From positions 1 through 64,000 of the forward strand of contig NZ_FOTE01000025.1 of the NCBI RefSeq assembly GCF_900114475.1: 64,000 nucleotides of DNA. Direction: 5' to 3'. The stretch comes from Paenibacillus sp. 1_12. GTDB lineage: Bacteria > Bacillota > Bacilli > Paenibacillales > NBRC-103111. Position numbers and translations under genes: made by a program. The number at the start of each line of letters is the position of its first letter. Within the stretch, counting starts at the first letter, position 1. Under the pieces are notes generated by a model, which ran no database searches, was not told where the DNA came from, and worked only from the letters and a program-made list of their open reading frames with translations. This document shows, piece after piece, positions 43,793 through 52,549 of this stretch.

Positions 43793-44998
43793 TTGTCTCA
43801 TTTTTCATCATCTACAGCTAAGATCCAATCGACCGACACCCCTGATCGATTTCCCTGGTTTGCACTGCTTGCGCTTGCGATGACAGGGTTTATCTGTATT
43901 TTGACAGAAACTATTCCAGCCGGGTTGCTGGCGTTAATAGGAGAAGGGCTGCATATTACGAAAGCGATGGCCGGACAGCTCGTAACCCTATATGCCATTG
44001 GCTCACTTGTGGCAGCGATTCCGTTCGCAATGTTTACCGGAGGGGCGAGGCGGCGTCCGCTGCTGCTCGCCATTATTGCCGGATTTTTAATCTTCACCAC
44101 GATTACTGCCTTGTCGACCAGCTATGCGCTGACGCTTGCTGCGCGATTTCTCGCAGGTGTAGCTGCCGGCGCTGCTTGGGGGATGATGGCAGGTTACGCA
44201 AGGCGTATGGTCCCGGAGGCCTTAAGGGGGCGTGCCCTTGCTATCTCAATGGTAGGCACACCGATAGCGCTAACCTTTGGTGTGCCGGCCGGAACACTGC
44301 TCGGTGACCTGATCGGTTGGCGGGCAGTTTTTGGGCTCATGTCTTTTCTGACTCTAGTGTTAATCGTATGTGTGCTATGGAAGGTGCCGGATTATCCCGG
44401 ACAGTCTGCAGGACAGAGAATGACAGTCGGTCAGGTGTTTGTTATGCCAGGTATACGTCCGATTTTAATGGTGGTACTGACCTGGATGCTGGCACATAAT
44501 ATTTTATATACGTATATTGCGCCGTTTCTTGAGCTTTCCGGACTCGCAGAACGTGTCGATCTTGTTTTGCTGGTCTTTGGATTAGCCGCTCTTGTCTCCA
44601 TCTGGGTTGTCGGCCTGCTAATAGATCGCAAGCTGCGCTTGCTGGTTTTGCTCAGTCTATTCGGTTTTGCGCTGGTATCCGTTGCACTGTGGGCGGGCAA
44701 CGCATCGGCGTGGGTCGTTTATGTGGCAGTTACATTATGGGGACTTACCTTCGGCGGTGCTGCTACGCTGCTGCAAACGGCGCTTGCTGATGCAAGCAGT
44801 GAAGAAGGTGTTGATATCGTGATGCCCATTAATACGACGGTGTGGAATCTGGCCATAGCTGGCGGAGGTATTGCGGGTGGAGTTTTGTTAGAACTGGTGG
44901 GCGCACAGGTATTCCCAGGCGTGCTGTTAATTCTACTGCTTGTGGCGCTGATCATAGCGTGGAGTGCGAAGAAGCACGGCTTTCCCCGAAAACAATAA
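43793..44998 (+). CDS. MFS (DHA1) drug efflux transporter
   Basis: A 401-residue, 12-helix major facilitator protein of the AraJ/YdhP-like DHA1 class. Motifs are FICILTETIPAGLLALIGEG in helix 1, the loop-2-3 basic motif FTGGARRRPLLL, and motif C GTPIALTFGVPAGTLLGDL in helix 5. TTG 43793 follows GAGGGA. GC content is well above the surrounding genes, hinting at recent arrival with its TetR partner. It probably exports a drug or arabinose-like sugar; the TetR partner favours drug export. Confidence 0.9.
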   Translation: MSHFSSSTAKIQSTDTPDRFPWFALLALAMTGFICILTETIPAGLLALIGEGLHITKAMAGQLVTLYAIGSLVAAIPFAMFTGGARRRPLLLAIIAGFLIFTTITALSTSYALTLAARFLAGVAAGAAWGMMAGYARRMVPEALRGRALAISMVGTPIALTFGVPAGTLLGDLIGWRAVFGLMSFLTLVLIVCVLWKVPDYPGQSAGQRMTVGQVFVMPGIRPILMVVLTWMLAHNILYTYIAPFLELSGLAERVDLVLLVFGLAALVSIWVVGLLIDRKLRLLVLLSLFGFALVSVALWAGNASAWVVYVAVTLWGLTFGGAATLLQTALADASSEEGVDIVMPINTTVWNLAIAGGGIAGGVLLELVGAQVFPGVLLILLLVALIIAWSAKKHGFPRKQ

Positions 44999-45182
44999 AC
45001 GTCACAAGGTTCCTAATTCGTGAAATACACCGGGTTGAATTCATGTAAATTAAATCTTCTACAAGAAAAAGGTTATTCCGCAAAGGATGGTCTTAAAACC
45101 TGCCGTTACAGACAACGCGGGGAACTTAACACAATATGGTGAAGCGGAGAGCGAAATTAATTGAGTTTGATTAGAAAATAAT

Positions 45183-45232
45183 AAAGATACGACCGGAGCG
45201 TGTACACTAAATCCGGTCGTATCTTTCGTATC
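45183..45232. terminator. Perfect 15-bp inverted repeat
   Basis: AAAGATACGACCGGA (45183-45197) and its exact complement (45212-45226) flank a 14-base loop. A run of A before and mixed T after make it a likely bidirectional terminator for the MFS gene. Confidence 0.7.
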
Positions 45233-45323
45233 TTTATTAACAATCATTCAACTTTGCACAAATGAGTGCTTTTGTATTCTATGGAAGGTCAAAAATCAAT
45301 TATTTGGAGACCTGAAAGACTAA

Positions 45324-45461
45324 TTCGCATTTTGCAGTAAGGGAGGAGTTACAAACTATCTGAATCTTTTGGCAGCAGGAAAATTAGTCAATCCGTTTTC
45401 TATCGGTGCCGTAGCTTACATATGTGCGCCTATTCTGAATGAATTATGTGCATTGTTTTAA
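45324..45461 (+). pseudogene. Possible membrane-protein C-terminal remnant
   Basis: The frame VTNYLNLLAAGKLVNPFSIG then AVAYICAPILNELCALF ends at TAA 45459-45461. It reads like the last helix of a membrane protein but has no start. The family is unknown; chance is possible. Confidence 0.3.
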
Positions 45462-45569
45462 CGGGAACGATACTTCAAATCGAAAGGACAGCCTTGGCAG
45501 CACTTTGCTAAATGATAGGCTTAAATCATACGATGGGACACGAAATTTCATATGGAGGATGAGGATGAT

Positions 45570-46000
45570 ATGGAATTTATTTTGATATTTGGTCCGCAGG
45601 CAGTAGGTAAAATGACCGTTGAGCAAGAACTAGAAAAAATTACGGATTTGAAGCTCTTTCATAATCATATGTATGGGAGTTCGATTCACAAGCTGATTGG
45701 GATTACGTTGAAAATGTAAGTCATATCTTCGAGTCAAACGATGGAGAAGTTTATTTTGTAGAGCTTGAGTCGGATTTAGAAGTAAGACTCGACCGCAATA
45801 AATCTCCTCTAAGACTTAAACATAAGCAGACAAAAAGAAATATCGAATGGTCTGAACGTAATTTAATAACCTCGATGGAAAAGCATAGATTAAATTCAAA
45901 GGAAGGTGAAATAACCAGGGAAAATTATATTAAAATATACAACTCGAATTTGAATGCAAAAGGAGTAGCCACAATCATTAAAGAAAAATTTCAATTATAA
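45570..46000 (+). pseudogene. P-loop small-molecule kinase-like ATPase with internal deletion
   Basis: ATG 45570 after GGAGGATGAGGA opens MEFILIFGPQAVGKMTVEQE, a P-loop (GPQAVGKMT) as in shikimate-kinase-like ATPases, and LKLFHNHM. The frame then diverges and stops at 45718. Another frame resumes ADWDYVENVSHIFESNDGEV then YFVELESDLEVRLDRNKSPL to TAA at 45998-46000. Intact relatives are about 185 residues; roughly 40 residues between the two parts are missing and the junction is out of frame. Confidence 0.75.
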
Positions 46001-46205
46001 AAATTCACTAGCGTTGCATTATTTTACTCTGACAGTTCAAGATTTTCTGTCTATAGAAAGATCAGACGCAAAAAAATCTTTTACAATGAAATGGCAGGTA
46101 ATCTGTCCATAATCCATTGAAAGAATTAGCCCATGGACAATAGCACTTTCAGCGAGAATACGGTTTACCTTCGATTTCGGCTTCTCAGCTTAGCCGAAAG
46201 CATAA

Positions 46206-46874
46206 TCAAGATTTGGAATTTAAATGATCTATTAACTGTTCTAATTCAAGTTCTAACATTGAGTTAAGACGAAGGGTATAATCATCGAAAAATAAATCTT
46301 TTGTTAGTTCATTTGGAACAATGACAGTGTGCATTTCTGCTGCTATTGCTGCTTTAGCACCATTTGGGGAATCCTCAAAAGCTATGGCATTTTGTGATTT
46401 CACGCCAAAATAATCTAGTACATTAAAATAAAGTTCAGGGTCTGGCTTAACATTTTTAACATCTTCATGTGTTCGGATGCAGTCAAAATACCCAACAAGA
46501 TTTAATTCTTTTAAATTGGGCATAACCCACTCATATGGGGCACTAGATGCTAGTCCAATTTTCAAACCTAGTTTCTTAGCTGATTTCAAATAATTTACAA
46601 CACCTGGGCGTTCATTTACATCTCGAATCAAAATGTCGTATTTTTGTCTTCTTAGTATTCTCAATTCTTCACGATTGATTGGGTTTCCAATAGATTCTTG
46701 TAAATAAGAATATGGGTCAAATGCATTCATATGTCCGCCTATTCTTTTGCAATATAATTCTAAAGGGAGTTCAATACCATACTCTCTAAAAACTTCCTGA
46801 AATGAATAAAATTCCAATGTTTCTGTATCTCTAATTAAACCATCGAAATCAAATATAACAGCTTCAATCAACAT
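46206..46874 (-). CDS. HAD superfamily phosphatase/phosphomutase-like hydrolase
   Basis: A 222-residue HAD enzyme of the beta-phosphoglucomutase-like subclass. Motif I is VIFDFDGLIRDTE, motif II is IGLASSAP, the Lys motif III is NVKPDPELYF and motif IV is AFEDSPNGAKAA. The cap domain lies between motifs I and II. ATG 46874 has GGAG five bases upstream; ATG 46886 is an alternative without a good site. It dephosphorylates or isomerises a small phosphorylated metabolite; the specific substrate cannot be told. Confidence 0.88.
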   Translation of the reverse strand: MLIEAVIFDFDGLIRDTETLEFYSFQEVFREYGIELPLELYCKRIGGHMNAFDPYSYLQESIGNPINREELRILRRQKYDILIRDVNERPGVVNYLKSAKKLGLKIGLASSAPYEWVMPNLKELNLVGYFDCIRTHEDVKNVKPDPELYFNVLDYFGVKSQNAIAFEDSPNGAKAAIAAEMHTVIVPNELTKDLFFDDYTLRLNSMLELELEQLIDHLNSKS

Positions 46875-47197
46875 GTATCGCTCCATTCTTCATTATATTA
46901 GTAAGGTACCACTGTACTGCGTTAAATTAATTATAACTTATATTCCAATTACTTGTAAGCACTTTTTACTCATCCTTATTGGGCATTACGGCCATTTAAA
47001 GCTATTGAGATCATGTGAAATTTTTGTGAATCTTTTTGCGAATTAGTAAATAAATAGGCATTGACAAATATTAGAAGACCACTATAAGATAATGGTGTTG
47101 ATAGTGAGTGCACACACTTCGGCTTTCTGAAGAAGAGGTACTGTTTGTTAGTGCTAGTCAGTTACCTCGGGCTGCAGAATTTTTTTTACACGTTGGA

Positions 47198-47212
47198 TGA
47201 TAATGATTATCA
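47198..47212. promoter_or_regulatory. Perfect Fur box (7-1-7)
   Basis: TGATAATGATTATCA is an exact 7-1-7 palindrome of the Bacillus-type Fur consensus. It lies 52 bases before a GTG start-like codon and an SLH remnant, so it once controlled an iron-regulated gene here. Confidence 0.75.
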
Positions 47213-47267
47213 TTAACTATACATAATGCTTTTTCTGTGGCATCTTACACTCAAGAAAGAGGAGTGA

Positions 47268-47453
47268 AAGCTAGCCGGTTTATTGTTTATAACAGACAGC
47301 ATTCCGCAATGGGCAAGAGCGGAAGTTGCGGCTGCTCATAAGCAAGGCATCATCAACGGACGGGACAACAACCTGTTTGCCCCGAACGATAGCGCTACGC
47401 GCGCCGAAGCGGTCACGCTCATTTTGGCGCTGCAAAACAAACTGCAAAAGTAA
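47268..47453 (+). pseudogene. SLH-domain protein remnant
   Basis: The frame reads ITDSIPQWARAEVAAAHKQG, then IINGRDNNLFAPNDSATRAE and AVTLILALQNKLQK, a complete last SLH repeat. Just before it, GTG 47264 in a different frame starts a few signal-peptide-like residues (VKASRFIVYN). The body of the protein between signal peptide and final SLH is missing. GC is higher than its surroundings. Behind a Fur box, the original was probably an iron-regulated surface protein. Confidence 0.7.
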
Positions 47454-47474
47454 GCTGCAAACGTGATTAATAAA

Positions 47475-47516
47475 GAGGCCCGAAGATGCCGTTTCTGGTA
47501 TTTTCGGGCTTTTTAC
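47475..47516 (+). terminator. Hairpin terminator of the SLH remnant
   Basis: GCCCGAA (47478-47484) pairs with TTCGGGC (47503-47509), followed by TTTTTAC. Confidence 0.7.
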
Positions 47517-47751
47517 GATAATTATACAAAAATTAACCATGTTCAAACATTATTCATAATATTTAAATAATTTAAGTTGGATCAGTTTATTGCAACGCTT
47601 CAACTACTGAATAGAATGTCTTAGAGAAAATCTGGTAGAGTTGATGGTGATAATAGCAAATAAAAACACAAGTATACCCAAAGTATTCCAGTTTAAAAAA
47701 TTTATTTATCTTATAAAATAAAATGTATATAATTAGTTTAGGAGGAGTTAA

Positions 47752-48765
47752 ATGGGTATAATCTTATCCTACAAAATCAAACTTCTTGTTGTTCTGATCA
47801 CTGCATTGTGTACGATCACAGCATGCAAACCAGAACCTCTCGTTTCCCCGAAAAACAGTCAATCTGATATTCCATCACTATCTCAAGAAGACGGTACCAT
47901 CATCTCGAAAGAATGGGTCCAAGTGACAGATCAAAATCCTAATATTAATATTTATAAAATATTCTATATGAGTGAAAACACAAAGGTTGAAGCCTATTTA
48001 AGCGAACCAAAAATATCTGGAAAGTATCCAATGCTTGTTAACCTTCATGGGGGATATTTAGGACCAAGACCAATAAAGAATGATTTAAGCGATGGATTCC
48101 AAGCCGTGACTTTAAAAAATGCATCGGATAAGTTGGTTATTCTTGAAACAAATTACCGAGGGTACATGAATAGTGATGGTTTCGTTCAAGGGCTCGCAGG
48201 TAATACCTTGGATACACAGAATGCTATAAAAGCCGCATTGTCATTTGGAACTGTAAACCCAGAATCGATATATTTACGAGGTGTCTCTTTAGGGGGTGCT
48301 GTAGCGTTGCGAACAGCGTCGGAACGTCATGATATAAAGGCTGTGGCTCTGGTTAGTCCATTTGTCGGATGGGATGTGACCATCAATTGGATGGACGAAC
48401 ACCCAAGCACTGATCAGGACCGTACTGTGGTTGTGACAAACAGGGGGCGAGCAGAAAGTTGGAAAAAGCTTTTCAAAGCTGATTCTAAGATTGAAAAGGA
48501 AAATTCCTTACTTGACCGAATTTCAAACATTCAAGCTCCAGTTTTGTTATTACAAGGAACAGGAGATGAGAGCCTAGTATGGGAAACTGTTCAGGAATTC
48601 AGTGACAAAATGAAGGAAGCAAATAAAAATGTAAAACTTATTTTATATCCGGATGGTAATCACGGATTACATGATAAATACCAAAAGGAATACTTAAGAG
48701 AAAGAGATAGTTGGTTTGCAGAATATGGGCTGCCCCTTCCATTCGTTGCATTAACAAATTCGTAA
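47752..48765 (+). CDS. Secreted lipoprotein alpha/beta hydrolase (prolyl-oligopeptidase-like)
   Basis: A 337-residue lipoprotein; the signal peptide ends in TITAC, with a short Pro/Ser linker after. The catalytic triad is visible: nucleophile elbow RGVSLGGAVAL, Asp in LLLQGTGDESLVW and His in DGNHGLHDKY, and the oxyanion strand NLHGGYLGPR. The fold matches S9-type peptidases and dienelactone-hydrolase-like esterases. ATG 47752 follows AGGAGGAG. It acts outside the membrane on a peptide or ester not identifiable here. Confidence 0.85.
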   Translation: MGIILSYKIKLLVVLITALCTITACKPEPLVSPKNSQSDIPSLSQEDGTIISKEWVQVTDQNPNINIYKIFYMSENTKVEAYLSEPKISGKYPMLVNLHGGYLGPRPIKNDLSDGFQAVTLKNASDKLVILETNYRGYMNSDGFVQGLAGNTLDTQNAIKAALSFGTVNPESIYLRGVSLGGAVALRTASERHDIKAVALVSPFVGWDVTINWMDEHPSTDQDRTVVVTNRGRAESWKKLFKADSKIEKENSLLDRISNIQAPVLLLQGTGDESLVWETVQEFSDKMKEANKNVKLILYPDGNHGLHDKYQKEYLRERDSWFAEYGLPLPFVALTNS

Positions 48766-48879
48766 TATGGAAAAATGTGGTGCAAGATTAATATTATGTT
48801 TTGATCGTTTTTTTGTAGTTCATAGATAAGGTATTAGATAGAGTAAGCCTAATAGAAACCAAAAGGAGCCGCAATTGAT

Positions 48880-49308
48880 ATGATTCGTCAAGCTGAAAGA
48901 ACTGATAAAGATCAAATATTCGAACTCTATAAAATGTTAGTACCAAATAGTAAGAAAATGAATGTAATTGAAGAACAAATTGATAAAATTAGAAGAGACC
49001 CTAACAACTTTTTGTTTGTAAATGATGAAGAAGGAGAAATTTTAGGCACACTAACGCTAAACATATGTTTACAGGCTTTACATGGCATAAGACCGTATGG
49101 AGTAGTCGAGAACATAATTGTCCATGAGAATCATAGAGGTAAGAATGTTGGACGAGAACTTTTACAATTTGTTGAGGATTATTGTAAATCTATAGATTGT
49201 CATAGGATTATGCTTCTAAGTAATTCAACCCGTGAAAGAGCACATCAGTTCTTTGAAAGGGAAGGTTATGACGGATCAATAAGTAAGGGATTTAAAAAAT
49301 ATTTATAA
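48880..49308 (+). CDS. GNAT acetyltransferase
   Basis: A 142-residue GNAT protein: opening MIRQAERTDKDQIFELYKML, strand YGVVENIIVHENH and acetyl-CoA loop HRGKNVGRELL, ending RERAHQFFEREGYDGSISKG. ATG 48880 follows AAAGGAG at eleven bases. It resembles the small-molecule GNATs of the PhnO/AAC(3)-like kind, but no substrate can be fixed. A HAD phosphatase follows 52 bases downstream and may share its transcript. Confidence 0.87.
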   Translation: MIRQAERTDKDQIFELYKMLVPNSKKMNVIEEQIDKIRRDPNNFLFVNDEEGEILGTLTLNICLQALHGIRPYGVVENIIVHENHRGKNVGRELLQFVEDYCKSIDCHRIMLLSNSTRERAHQFFEREGYDGSISKGFKKYL

Positions 49309-49360
49309 ATAAAATAATGAAAGAACATTCAATTCTACACATATATTGGGGGAAAGAACA

Positions 49361-50023
49361 ATGCTGCAATCACTAATTTTTGATATGGATGGAACACTAT
49401 TTCAAACAGATAAAATTTTAGAATTATCACTTGATGATACTTTTAACCACTTACGATCACTAAATAAATGGGATGCAGCAACTCCTATTGATAAATACCG
49501 TGAAATTATGGGTGTACCTTTACCAAAAGTATGGGAAGCCTTATTACCCCATCATTCCAATAAAGTAAGAGAAGAAACTGATGCTTATTTTCTGGAAAGA
49601 TTAGTTGAAAATATAAGAAGTGGGAATGGTGCTTTATATCCTAATGTAAAGGAAGTTTTCAGTTTTTTAAAAGAGAATAATTGTTCAATTTACATAGCAA
49701 GTAATGGTTTAACTGAATATTTAAAAGCAATTGTGAGATATTATCATTTGGATAATTGGGTCACTGAAACATTTAGTATCCAACAAATTGAATCGTTGAA
49801 TAAATCAGACTTAGTTCAGAGTATTATGGAAAAATATGGTATTACAAATGCGGCAGTAGTAGGAGATCGCCTTTCGGATATACAAGCAGCTAAAGATAAT
49901 GGTTTAGTTGCAATAGGATGTAATTTTGATTTTGCGCAAGAAAATGAACTTTCTCATGCTGACATAGTAATTGATGACTTACTAGAATTAATAACGATTT
50001 TACCTAAATTGAATGATTTATAA
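49361..50023 (+). CDS. HAD superfamily hydrolase, phosphoglycolate-phosphatase-like
   Basis: A 220-residue HAD phosphatase. Motif I LIFDMDGTLFQTD, motif II IYIASNGLTEY, motif III Lys in LNKSDLVQSIMEKYG and motif IV VVGDRLSDIQAAKDNGL. The cap domain between residues about 15 and 85 marks it as subclass I. The start is ATG 49361; TTG 49346 overlaps the GGGGGAAAG site. A terminator follows at 50092. The substrate is unknown. Confidence 0.88.
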   Translation: MLQSLIFDMDGTLFQTDKILELSLDDTFNHLRSLNKWDAATPIDKYREIMGVPLPKVWEALLPHHSNKVREETDAYFLERLVENIRSGNGALYPNVKEVFSFLKENNCSIYIASNGLTEYLKAIVRYYHLDNWVTETFSIQQIESLNKSDLVQSIMEKYGITNAAVVGDRLSDIQAAKDNGLVAIGCNFDFAQENELSHADIVIDDLLELITILPKLNDL

Positions 50024-50089
50024 CCAAAGCAAAGCAGGCCGATCTAAAGGCGGTTGGCTATATGATTTACGATCAGAAATGGACCGTCT

Positions 50090-50118
50090 ACCTGACGAGG
50101 GGCGGTCTATTTCTTTTG
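50090..50118 (+). terminator. Hairpin terminator
   Basis: GACCG (50092-50096) pairs with CGGTC (50103-50107), followed by TATTTCTTTT. Confidence 0.55.
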
Positions 50119-50227
50119 GTTAAATATTACGATGGTGGCGAGAACCCGTATTTATAAAAGGCAGATATGTCGTTTTTTGTTTTCAATTTCCCCTTTTTCG
50201 AAGCAAATTGTTCCTCATTGGTTTTGC

Positions 50228-50282
50228 TTGACATCAAAAGGTTACAGTTGTAGACTAAATAAAGAGGTTACACAGGTAACCT
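50228..50282 (+). promoter_or_regulatory. Promoter and operators of the blaI-M56 operon
   Basis: TTGACA (50228-50233) and TAGACT (50251-50256) are 17 bases apart. TACAGTTGTA (50243-50252), the classic BlaI/MecI half-site pair, overlaps the -10, and a second palindrome AGGTTAC-N4-GTAACCT lies at 50265-50282. Confidence 0.7.
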
Positions 50283-50297
50283 TTAGGAGGTGCACAA

Positions 50298-50681
50298 ATG
50301 AATATCTTAGCTTCGAAAATAACAGATTCAGAAGTTGAAGTGATGCGTGTGATGTGGGAGGCAGACGAGGATCTTCCGATTTCTGAAATAATAAAAACAC
50401 TTGAGCAAAAAAGCAGTTGGGAAACGTCAACGATCAAAACATTGTTGCGCAGACTCTGTAACAAAGGTGTCGTATTGGCGATTAAAAAACAGGTTTTTTA
50501 TTATAAGCCTTTGGTGAGTGAGTTGGAATATAACGAATACATTACACAAAACCTTATTGACCGGTTATATTCTGGCAGTGCTAAAAACCTAGTGGCATCT
50601 CTTTTAGGAAGTAAAAGACTTGACGATGAAGACATTGAGGAACTACGCAATTTGTTTAAAGTAGGGGATAGCGATGAATGA
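50298..50681 (+). CDS. blaI: BlaI/MecI-type transcriptional repressor
   Basis: A 127-residue winged-helix repressor: ITDSEVEVMRVMWEADEDLP, the recognition helix SSWETSTIKTLLRRLCNKGV and the cleavage/dimer region LVASLLGSKRLDDEDIEELR. BlaI proteins bind TACA-N2-TGTA sites and are removed by proteolysis when the membrane sensor is activated. The gene overlaps the M56 gene by eight bases. No beta-lactamase or PBP gene is adjacent, so the controlled genes are either this operon alone or elsewhere. Confidence 0.92.
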   Translation: MNILASKITDSEVEVMRVMWEADEDLPISEIIKTLEQKSSWETSTIKTLLRRLCNKGVVLAIKKQVFYYKPLVSELEYNEYITQNLIDRLYSGSAKNLVASLLGSKRLDDEDIEELRNLFKVGDSDE

Positions 50682-52299
50682 AATGATCAAACTGTTACTT
50701 TCTCTTTCCTTATCGGGTGCTATTCTAGCGGTTGTACTGTTTGCCTTGAAACCTTTAGTAAAGCAGAGGCTTTCCAAAACGATTCAATATTACATCTGGA
50801 TTATTGTGCTAATTCGTTTGTTATTTCCGATTTCTTTCGAGGCGAGTGTTATGAATGAATTGTTTTATGGGGATGAAGTGTCGGAAAAAATCATAGTTGA
50901 TCTAAAGACTCCTTTGGTGACTGATCCAGATCAAGGGGGTTCCTTATCTAGAATTCTGCCATATATGGGTGTGAAAGCGAATGTCGCTCGTGGAGTTTAC
51001 AATCTTGATTCCGATCACCGTCGTTATTTTCAGGATTTAGTTAATCCGTATCTGATCTCTATTTGGTTAATAGGTGTGATTATTGCGTTGAGTATCAACT
51101 TAGTAGGATATGCTCGCTTTATCAGTAGCCTACAACGTGGGAATATTCCTGCAACTAACTTAGACGAAGGGTTACTGGCTAAATTGTTAGGGGGGCGGGG
51201 CCGAATAGGGCTGTTTCGCAATCGTTACATATCGACGCCAATGCTAATCGGAATTGTACGTCCGCGTATTATTATTCCAGATATTCCATATAGCGAAAAG
51301 CAACTTGCAAATATTTTGCGTCATGAAATTGTACATTTTAGAAGGAAAGATATTGGTGTGAAATGGCTCATGGTGATGGCTACCGCCATTCATTGGTTCA
51401 ATCCGTTCATCTATATGATAAAAAAGGAAATAAATCATGCCTGCGAACTAGCCTGTGACGAAGCAGTGATTAGAAATATGAGTCCCGCAGAAAAACAAGA
51501 CTATGGTGATACGTTGATCTCAGTTGCATCTGACTCTAAATATCCCACAGGCGTTTTACAGGCTACGATGTATGAAGAAAAACAGACTTTAAAGGAAAGG
51601 CTAGTAGCGATTATGAAGCATAATAAAAGATCCAAATCGATTACGGTGCTGTCATGGGTGTTATTGGTATGTGTAGTAGGCGGTGCGATTTATTTGGGGC
51701 CGGGTACTGGAACAGCGGGTGGTAAAGATGCCCTACCTAAACTTCCTATTAGTGAAAGGAAGCTAGGAGATACGGCAGGTGCGAGTATGTATGACTTGGT
51801 AGAAATTTCACGATTTAAAACCCTATATATTGGGAATCACATGAAGGTTGGCGGAATTGCGGGTCGTTTGCCCGTGCCAGATGAAAGTTTTGTACATCAG
51901 TATATTTCGTTGGAAACAAGTGAACGGCCCTACAAGCTGACGATTTATCACGAATTACCTCCAGGCGTTGGTTATGATGGAGTATGGCCGATTGAAACAC
52001 TAGATGCTAGTTTTGAGAGAGTATTGAGCAGTAACGCATTGGTAGCCTTTAGTATGGTTGATAACATGGATGAGATTACGTTTGCATATCGAAATTCCCA
52101 ATCAACAGGCGTGTTGGATATGTCGAAGTACGATTCGAGGTTCTCGTTTTCTAGGGGGGCTTTCGAGAAGGAGTACGGAGATCTTACGGTGTTGGGTCAA
52201 AACATAGAACGACTTCGGGAAGTGTTGGAGCAACGTGCTAAGGGCGGTAGTGAAGGTGCAGCAGGCGAAAATAAAGAGACAGTTGCCTCAAATAAATGA
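50674..52299 (+). CDS. M56 (BlaR1-type) membrane metalloprotease with DUF4825 domain
   Basis: A 541-residue protein. The first 330 residues form the BlaR1-type membrane module with several helices and the zinc motif H217-E-I-V-H221 in LRHEIVHFRRKD, then NHACELACDEAVIRN. A further helix (VLSWVLLVCVVGGAIYL) leads to an external domain with KTLYIGNHMKVGGIAGRLPV and PYKLTIYHEL, which I recognise as DUF4825. The penicillin-binding sensor domain of BlaR1 is absent, so the signal is probably not a beta-lactam. It is expected to trigger cleavage of the BlaI partner. Confidence 0.88.
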   Translation: MNEMIKLLLSLSLSGAILAVVLFALKPLVKQRLSKTIQYYIWIIVLIRLLFPISFEASVMNELFYGDEVSEKIIVDLKTPLVTDPDQGGSLSRILPYMGVKANVARGVYNLDSDHRRYFQDLVNPYLISIWLIGVIIALSINLVGYARFISSLQRGNIPATNLDEGLLAKLLGGRGRIGLFRNRYISTPMLIGIVRPRIIIPDIPYSEKQLANILRHEIVHFRRKDIGVKWLMVMATAIHWFNPFIYMIKKEINHACELACDEAVIRNMSPAEKQDYGDTLISVASDSKYPTGVLQATMYEEKQTLKERLVAIMKHNKRSKSITVLSWVLLVCVVGGAIYLGPGTGTAGGKDALPKLPISERKLGDTAGASMYDLVEISRFKTLYIGNHMKVGGIAGRLPVPDESFVHQYISLETSERPYKLTIYHELPPGVGYDGVWPIETLDASFERVLSSNALVAFSMVDNMDEITFAYRNSQSTGVLDMSKYDSRFSFSRGAFEKEYGDLTVLGQNIERLREVLEQRAKGGSEGAAGENKETVASNK

Positions 52300-52318
52300 G
52301 GAACTGCCTCTTTTTTTA
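52274..52318 (+). terminator. Hairpin terminator overlapping the M56 gene end
   Basis: GAGACAGTTGCCTCA-type left arm pairs with TGAGGAACTGCCTCT, followed by seven T. The left arm lies in the last codons and the stop codon sits in the hairpin. Confidence 0.75.
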
Positions 52319-52549
52319 TGGGGTTCATTTCATATTTTCATTGTAGTATTTGAACATATTAGGGGTGTGAAGCCTTTAGCTTCAACTTGGGCTGATCCAA
52401 TTACAGCATGTAATGGCCTCAACGATTGCAATTTTCGATTATCCTTATTTGAGCAATCTTTATCCTGATTATAAATGGGTTGTGAAAATTGATTATTGCA
52501 CGTTAACTGGACTTGTTTTATTGTAATGAAACAAGGAGAGGGGTGCTTG

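Noticed and set aside
50023-50160. Protein-like plus-strand frame running through 50024-50157
   Set aside because: It overlaps a terminator hairpin and has no start; likely chance or a very old remnant.
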